From Aeromonas jandaei (GTDB lineage Bacteria; Pseudomonadota; Gammaproteobacteria; Enterobacterales; Aeromonadaceae): a DNA stretch of 64,000 nucleotides. The translations under genes were made by a program, and so were the position numbers. Positions 60,258 through 64,000 of the stretch are shown one piece after another. Where the stretch lies: NCBI RefSeq assembly GCF_037890695.1, contig NZ_CP149571.1:696001-760000 (forward strand), in the 5' to 3' direction. Position 1 is the first letter of the stretch. Each line of letters begins with the position of its first letter. The notes under the pieces are model-generated. The model was not told the DNA's origin. It did not search any database and saw nothing but the letters and a program-made list of their open reading frames with translations.

Positions 60258-61478
60258 ATGAACCAGCAACAGCATGACCAACTGCGCAGCCAGTTTCCGG
60301 CCTTGGCGCAGGTGGTAAACGGCCACCCTCTGGTCTATCTGGACAACGCCGCCACCACCCAGAAACCGCAAGCGGTACTGGATGCCATCGCTCACTACTA
60401 TCGGGCAGACAATGCCAACGTGCACCGCGCCGCCCACGCCCTGAGTGGCCGCGCGACCCGCGCCTTTGAGGCTGCCCGCGAGACGGTCGCCCGCTTTATC
60501 AATGCGCCCCGCAGCCACGAAGTTATCTGGACCCGCGGCACCACGGAAGCGATCAATCTGGTGGCCCAGAGCTGGGGAATGAGCGAGCTCAAGGCAGGAG
60601 ACGAAATCATCCTCAGCACCCTGGAGCACCACGCCAATATCGTCCCGTGGCAACTGGTCGCCCAGCGCACCGGCGCAGTCATCCGGGTCATCCCGCTAGA
60701 TGAAGGGGGCGACCTCGATCTGGCCGCCTATCACGCCATGCTGGGGCCACGCACCCGGCTGGTGAGCGTGGCCCACGTCTCCAATGCCCTCGGTACCGTC
60801 AATCCGGTCGACCGGATAGTAGCAGCAGCCAAAGCAGTGGGGGCCGTGACGCTGATCGACGGCGCCCAGGCGGTGGCTCATCTCGACGTCGATGTGCAGG
60901 CCATCGGTTGCGACTTCTACGCCTTCTCCGGTCACAAGCTCTATGGCCCGACCGGCATCGGCGTGTTGTGGGGCCGCACCGAGCTATTGGAACGGATGCC
61001 GCCCTGGCAAGCCGGTGGTGAGATGATCGATCGCGTCAGTTTCAGCGGCACCACCTTCAATGCCCTGCCCTTCAAATTCGAGGCGGGCACCCCCCATATT
61101 GCTGGCGCTATCGGCCTCGCCGCCGCCATCGACTTTGTGATGGCGCAAGACCGGCGATGGCTCGCCAGCCACGAACAGGCGCTGACCGACTGTCTGATCG
61201 CCGGCCTGCGGCAGGTGCCGGGGCTGCGTCTGATCGGCGAACCCAGCCAACGCGCCGGTGCGGTCTCTTTCTTGCTGGAGGATATCCACCCGCAAGATGC
61301 CGCCACCCTGCTCGATATGCAGGGGATCGCCCTGCGAGTCGGCCATCACTGCGCCATGCCGCTGATGGAGTCGCTCGGGATCGGCGGCACCATTCGCGCC
61401 TCGCTGGCCTGCTACAACAATCGGGACGATATCGACGCCCTGCTGGCCGCCCTGCACAAACTCAGTGACTTCTTCTAA
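60258..61478 (+). CDS. csdA: Cysteine desulfurase CsdA
   Basis: PLP enzyme that takes sulfur from cysteine for transfer to CsdE. The 406-residue product has VYLDNAATTQKPQAVLDAI, ARETVARFINAP, the PLP lysine in FYAFSGHKLYGPTGIGVLWG, and the catalytic cysteine in the short group II loop RVGHHCAMPLM. The next gene encodes the SufE-like partner, which separates it from a stand-alone SufS. GGGGAG precedes the ATG. Confidence 0.95.
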   Translation: MNQQQHDQLRSQFPALAQVVNGHPLVYLDNAATTQKPQAVLDAIAHYYRADNANVHRAAHALSGRATRAFEAARETVARFINAPRSHEVIWTRGTTEAINLVAQSWGMSELKAGDEIILSTLEHHANIVPWQLVAQRTGAVIRVIPLDEGGDLDLAAYHAMLGPRTRLVSVAHVSNALGTVNPVDRIVAAAKAVGAVTLIDGAQAVAHLDVDVQAIGCDFYAFSGHKLYGPTGIGVLWGRTELLERMPPWQAGGEMIDRVSFSGTTFNALPFKFEAGTPHIAGAIGLAAAIDFVMAQDRRWLASHEQALTDCLIAGLRQVPGLRLIGEPSQRAGAVSFLLEDIHPQDAATLLDMQGIALRVGHHCAMPLMESLGIGGTIRASLACYNNRDDIDALLAALHKLSDFF

Positions 61479-61491
61479 GGCAGACAACCGA

Positions 61492-61926
61492 ATGAGTGAC
61501 CTCGCAAGCTATACCCAGATTGGCATTGACCCCAACGCCGACACCATCCGCCAGCAGTTTGCCGCCGCTCACGGCTGGGAGAACCAGTACCGGCTCATCA
61601 TCCAGCTCGGCAAGCTGTTGCCGGTGCTACCCGGCGAATGGCAGCAGGAGGCGTTTCGCCTCAAGGGGTGTGAAAGCCAGGCCTGGTTGAAGGGAGAACA
61701 AAGCGAGGATGGCTGCTGGCACTTTGCCTGTGATTCCGATGCTCGCATCGTGCGTGGCCTTATCGTCATCGTGCTGGCAGCGCTCAACCACCAATCGTCT
61801 GCGGCGATCCAGGCATTTGATATGGAAGGCTATTTCACCGCACTGGGACTTGAGAAACACTTGAGCCCGTCACGAGGTAACGGGCTCAGAGCGATCGTGC
61901 TGGCGATCCGGGAGCAGGCAGTCTAA
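61492..61926 (+). CDS. csdE: Sulfur acceptor protein CsdE (SufE-like)
   Basis: A 144-residue SufE-family acceptor that takes persulfide from CsdA. Landmarks are WENQYRLIIQLGKLLPVLP, then the acceptor cysteine in FRLKGCESQAWL, and the C-terminal FDMEGYFTALGLEKHLSPSRGNGLRAIVLAI motif of the family. The ATG at 61492 lies 13 bases after the csdA stop, so the two should be co-transcribed. tcdA is convergent, as in E. coli where all three cooperate in tRNA ct6A formation. Confidence 0.94.
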   Translation: MSDLASYTQIGIDPNADTIRQQFAAAHGWENQYRLIIQLGKLLPVLPGEWQQEAFRLKGCESQAWLKGEQSEDGCWHFACDSDARIVRGLIVIVLAALNHQSSAAIQAFDMEGYFTALGLEKHLSPSRGNGLRAIVLAIREQAV

Positions 61927-61947
61927 CCCGCCTTGTACAGAGGTCGA

Positions 61948-62784
61948 TTAGGCTTCGCCAATCGACCCTACTTCTTCATTCCCAGCCTCTTTCTCGGCGC
62001 GGGCACCCCGCTCGGCAATCTTCTTCAATACCCGGGACGCGGCAACCAGCCCAAAGGTTGCCGTCACCGGCGTCACAGCACCAAAGCCGGAGGCGCAATC
62101 CATCTTCATGGTGCCATCGCTGGCTGCCTTGGCCTGACAAGTGCCACCATTGCCATCCGGATAGCTCAGCTGCTCGGTTGAGAAGACACACTCCACCCCG
62201 AATTTGCGCGCCGGATTCTTGCTGAAGTTGTGCAAGCGACGCAGGTCGGAGCGCACCTTGGCAGCGAGCGGATCTTGAATGGTCTTGGCCAGATCCGCCA
62301 CAGTGATCTGGGTCGGATCCATCTGCCCGCCGGCACCACCCGCGACGATCACCGGGATTTTGTTGCGCTTGCAGAAGGCAATCAGCGCCACCTTGGCCTT
62401 GACCGAGTCGATGGCATCCACCACATAGTCAAACTCCCGCTTGATATGCTCGGCCAGATTATCGGCGGTGACGAAATCATCCACCTCGATCACTTCGCAA
62501 TCGGGGTTGATGGCGCGAATACGCTCGGCCATCACCTCGGTCTTGAGGCGACCAACCGTACCCTGCATGGCGTGGATCTGGCGATTGGTGTTGGTGATGC
62601 AGATATCGTCCATGTCGATCAGGGTGATCTGGTTGATACCGGCCCGAGCCAGCGCCTCGGCCGCCCAGGAGCCTACGCCACCGATCCCCACCACACAAAC
62701 CTTGGCCTGGCTAAAGGAACGCAAGGCGTTCTGACCATAAAGACGGGCAATGCCCCCAAATCGCTGTAGATACTCTTCTTTCAT
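61948..62784 (-). CDS. tcdA: tRNA threonylcarbamoyladenosine dehydratase
   Basis: TcdA (CsdL, formerly YgdL) is an E1-like ATP-dependent enzyme that cyclises t6A37 to ct6A in tRNAs. The 278-residue product shows RFGGIARLYGQNALRSF, the nucleotide-binding VCVVGIGGVGSWAAEALARAGI, TLIDMDDICITNTNRQIHA, and VDAIDSVKAKVALI. The catalytic-site Cys pair region GGTCQAKAASDGTMKMDCASGFG follows, and the C-terminus is acidic. The start at 62784 has AAGGTGGT upstream; a frame to 62907 adds an unlikely leader. Convergent with csdAE. Confidence 0.95.
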   Translation of the reverse strand: MKEEYLQRFGGIARLYGQNALRSFSQAKVCVVGIGGVGSWAAEALARAGINQITLIDMDDICITNTNRQIHAMQGTVGRLKTEVMAERIRAINPDCEVIEVDDFVTADNLAEHIKREFDYVVDAIDSVKAKVALIAFCKRNKIPVIVAGGAGGQMDPTQITVADLAKTIQDPLAAKVRSDLRRLHNFSKNPARKFGVECVFSTEQLSYPDGNGGTCQAKAASDGTMKMDCASGFGAVTPVTATFGLVAASRVLKKIAERGARAEKEAGNEEVGSIGEA

Positions 62785-62936
62785 ACCACCACCTTGCTTG
62801 AGGGCGGCCATTATAGCGGCAACCAGAGCCAGCGGCGATGGCATAACCGGAGAAAATCGGGGAGAGAAAACAGAGAAAACGGCAGAGAAGAGAGAATGAA
62901 CGGTCAATTATCAGGCGACTTGCTGATTTTCAGGCA

Positions 62937-62971
62937 ATAAAAAACCCCGCTCGATGAGCGGGGTTTCTTGT
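62937..62971 (-). terminator. Terminator of the rRNA operon
   Basis: Stem AAACCCCGCTC / GAGCGGGGTTT with a four-base loop; the minus strand ends in TTTTTTATT just after 5S. Confidence 0.92.
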
Positions 62972-62977
62972 ATTGGG

Positions 62978-63095
62978 TGCCTGGCAGTGTCCTACTCTCG
63001 CATGGCGAATGCCACACTACCATCGGCGCTACCGCGTTTCACTTCTGAGTTCGGCATGGGATCAGGTGGTTCCACGGCGCTATTGCCGCCAGGCA
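62978..63095 (-). rRNA. rrf: 5S ribosomal RNA
   Basis: On the minus strand it begins TGCCTGGCGGC and ends with the complementary CTGCCAGGCA, the helix I pairing of gammaproteobacterial 5S rRNA. The internal CCATGCCGAACTCAGAAGTG loop is intact. About 118 bases; the exact ends are by similarity to E. coli. Confidence 0.95.
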
Positions 63096-63175
63096 AAAAT
63101 CTTCAATCTGAGAAAGCTGACGTAAGTAATTCGTTCGTATTTGCTACAAGCCTTAGAACACTTCTTGGGTGTTGT

Positions 63176-64000
<825 letters not shown>

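Noticed and set aside
63096..63175. A tRNA gene in the 23S-5S spacer
   Set aside because: The 80 bases show no cloverleaf arms or T-loop sequence.

Overview
The window looks like a chromosomal segment of an Aeromonas species (Gammaproteobacteria). It is GC-rich and carries complete or near-complete homologues of enterobacterial and vibrio housekeeping genes in typical gammaproteobacterial order. It also has an LPS-core locus with a broken gene resembling WahA, the bifunctional core GlcN enzyme known from Aeromonas. The assignment is inferred from gene content and protein resemblance; no database search was run.

Layout. 1-2.8 kb: the 3' part of galT, then galK and galM in an overlapping operon. 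2.9-5.8 kb: uppP, then on the minus strand a ChrR-type anti-sigma factor, its ECF sigma factor and a LON-domain protein. 6-11.3 kb: argS, ftsN and the hslVU protease operon behind a near-textbook sigma-32 promoter, followed by a small unknown gene. 11.4-17.1 kb: a TetR gene and the ybhGFSR exporter, with a diverged 89-bp tandem duplication of the start of ybhG. 17.2-22.5 kb: nirBDC-cysG behind an FNR/NarL promoter. 22.8-27.6 kb: mgtE, an unknown lipoprotein and a cpdB-like phosphodiesterase. 27.8-32.5 kb: a BMP-type nucleoside ABC importer with a PurR-like box. 33-35.2 kb: uvrD with a LexA box.

35.2-37.6 kb is a clearly AT-rich insertion carrying a type II restriction endonuclease and a convergent cytosine-5 methyltransferase fused to an N-terminal helix-turn-helix. 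37.6-44.3 kb is an accessory stretch of small genes: membrane protein, a three-repeat beta-prism (MABP-like) protein, DUF1993, SRPBCC, cupin, DUF3313 lipoprotein, and a LysE exporter with an AraC regulator. 44.4-51.9 kb is the LPS core locus: a membrane glycosyltransferase, GT4, GT25, an O-antigen-ligase-like protein, a WahA-like gene split by an apparent one-base deletion, and hldD. 52-62.8 kb: TetR, kbl-tdh, cytochrome c5, a GGDEF-EAL protein, rep, csdA-csdE and tcdA. The window ends in the 5S and 3' 23S rRNA genes of an rRNA operon on the minus strand.

How the parts work together. gal genes convert galactose to UDP/glucose-phosphate intermediates that can feed LPS, and hldD and the glycosyltransferases build the LPS core. 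CpdB and the PurR-boxed importer look like a nucleotide/nucleoside salvage unit. NirBD with NirC and the sirohaem synthase CysG form a complete ammonifying nitrite reductase module. No CRISPR array, tRNA gene, prophage or insertion sequence was recognised.
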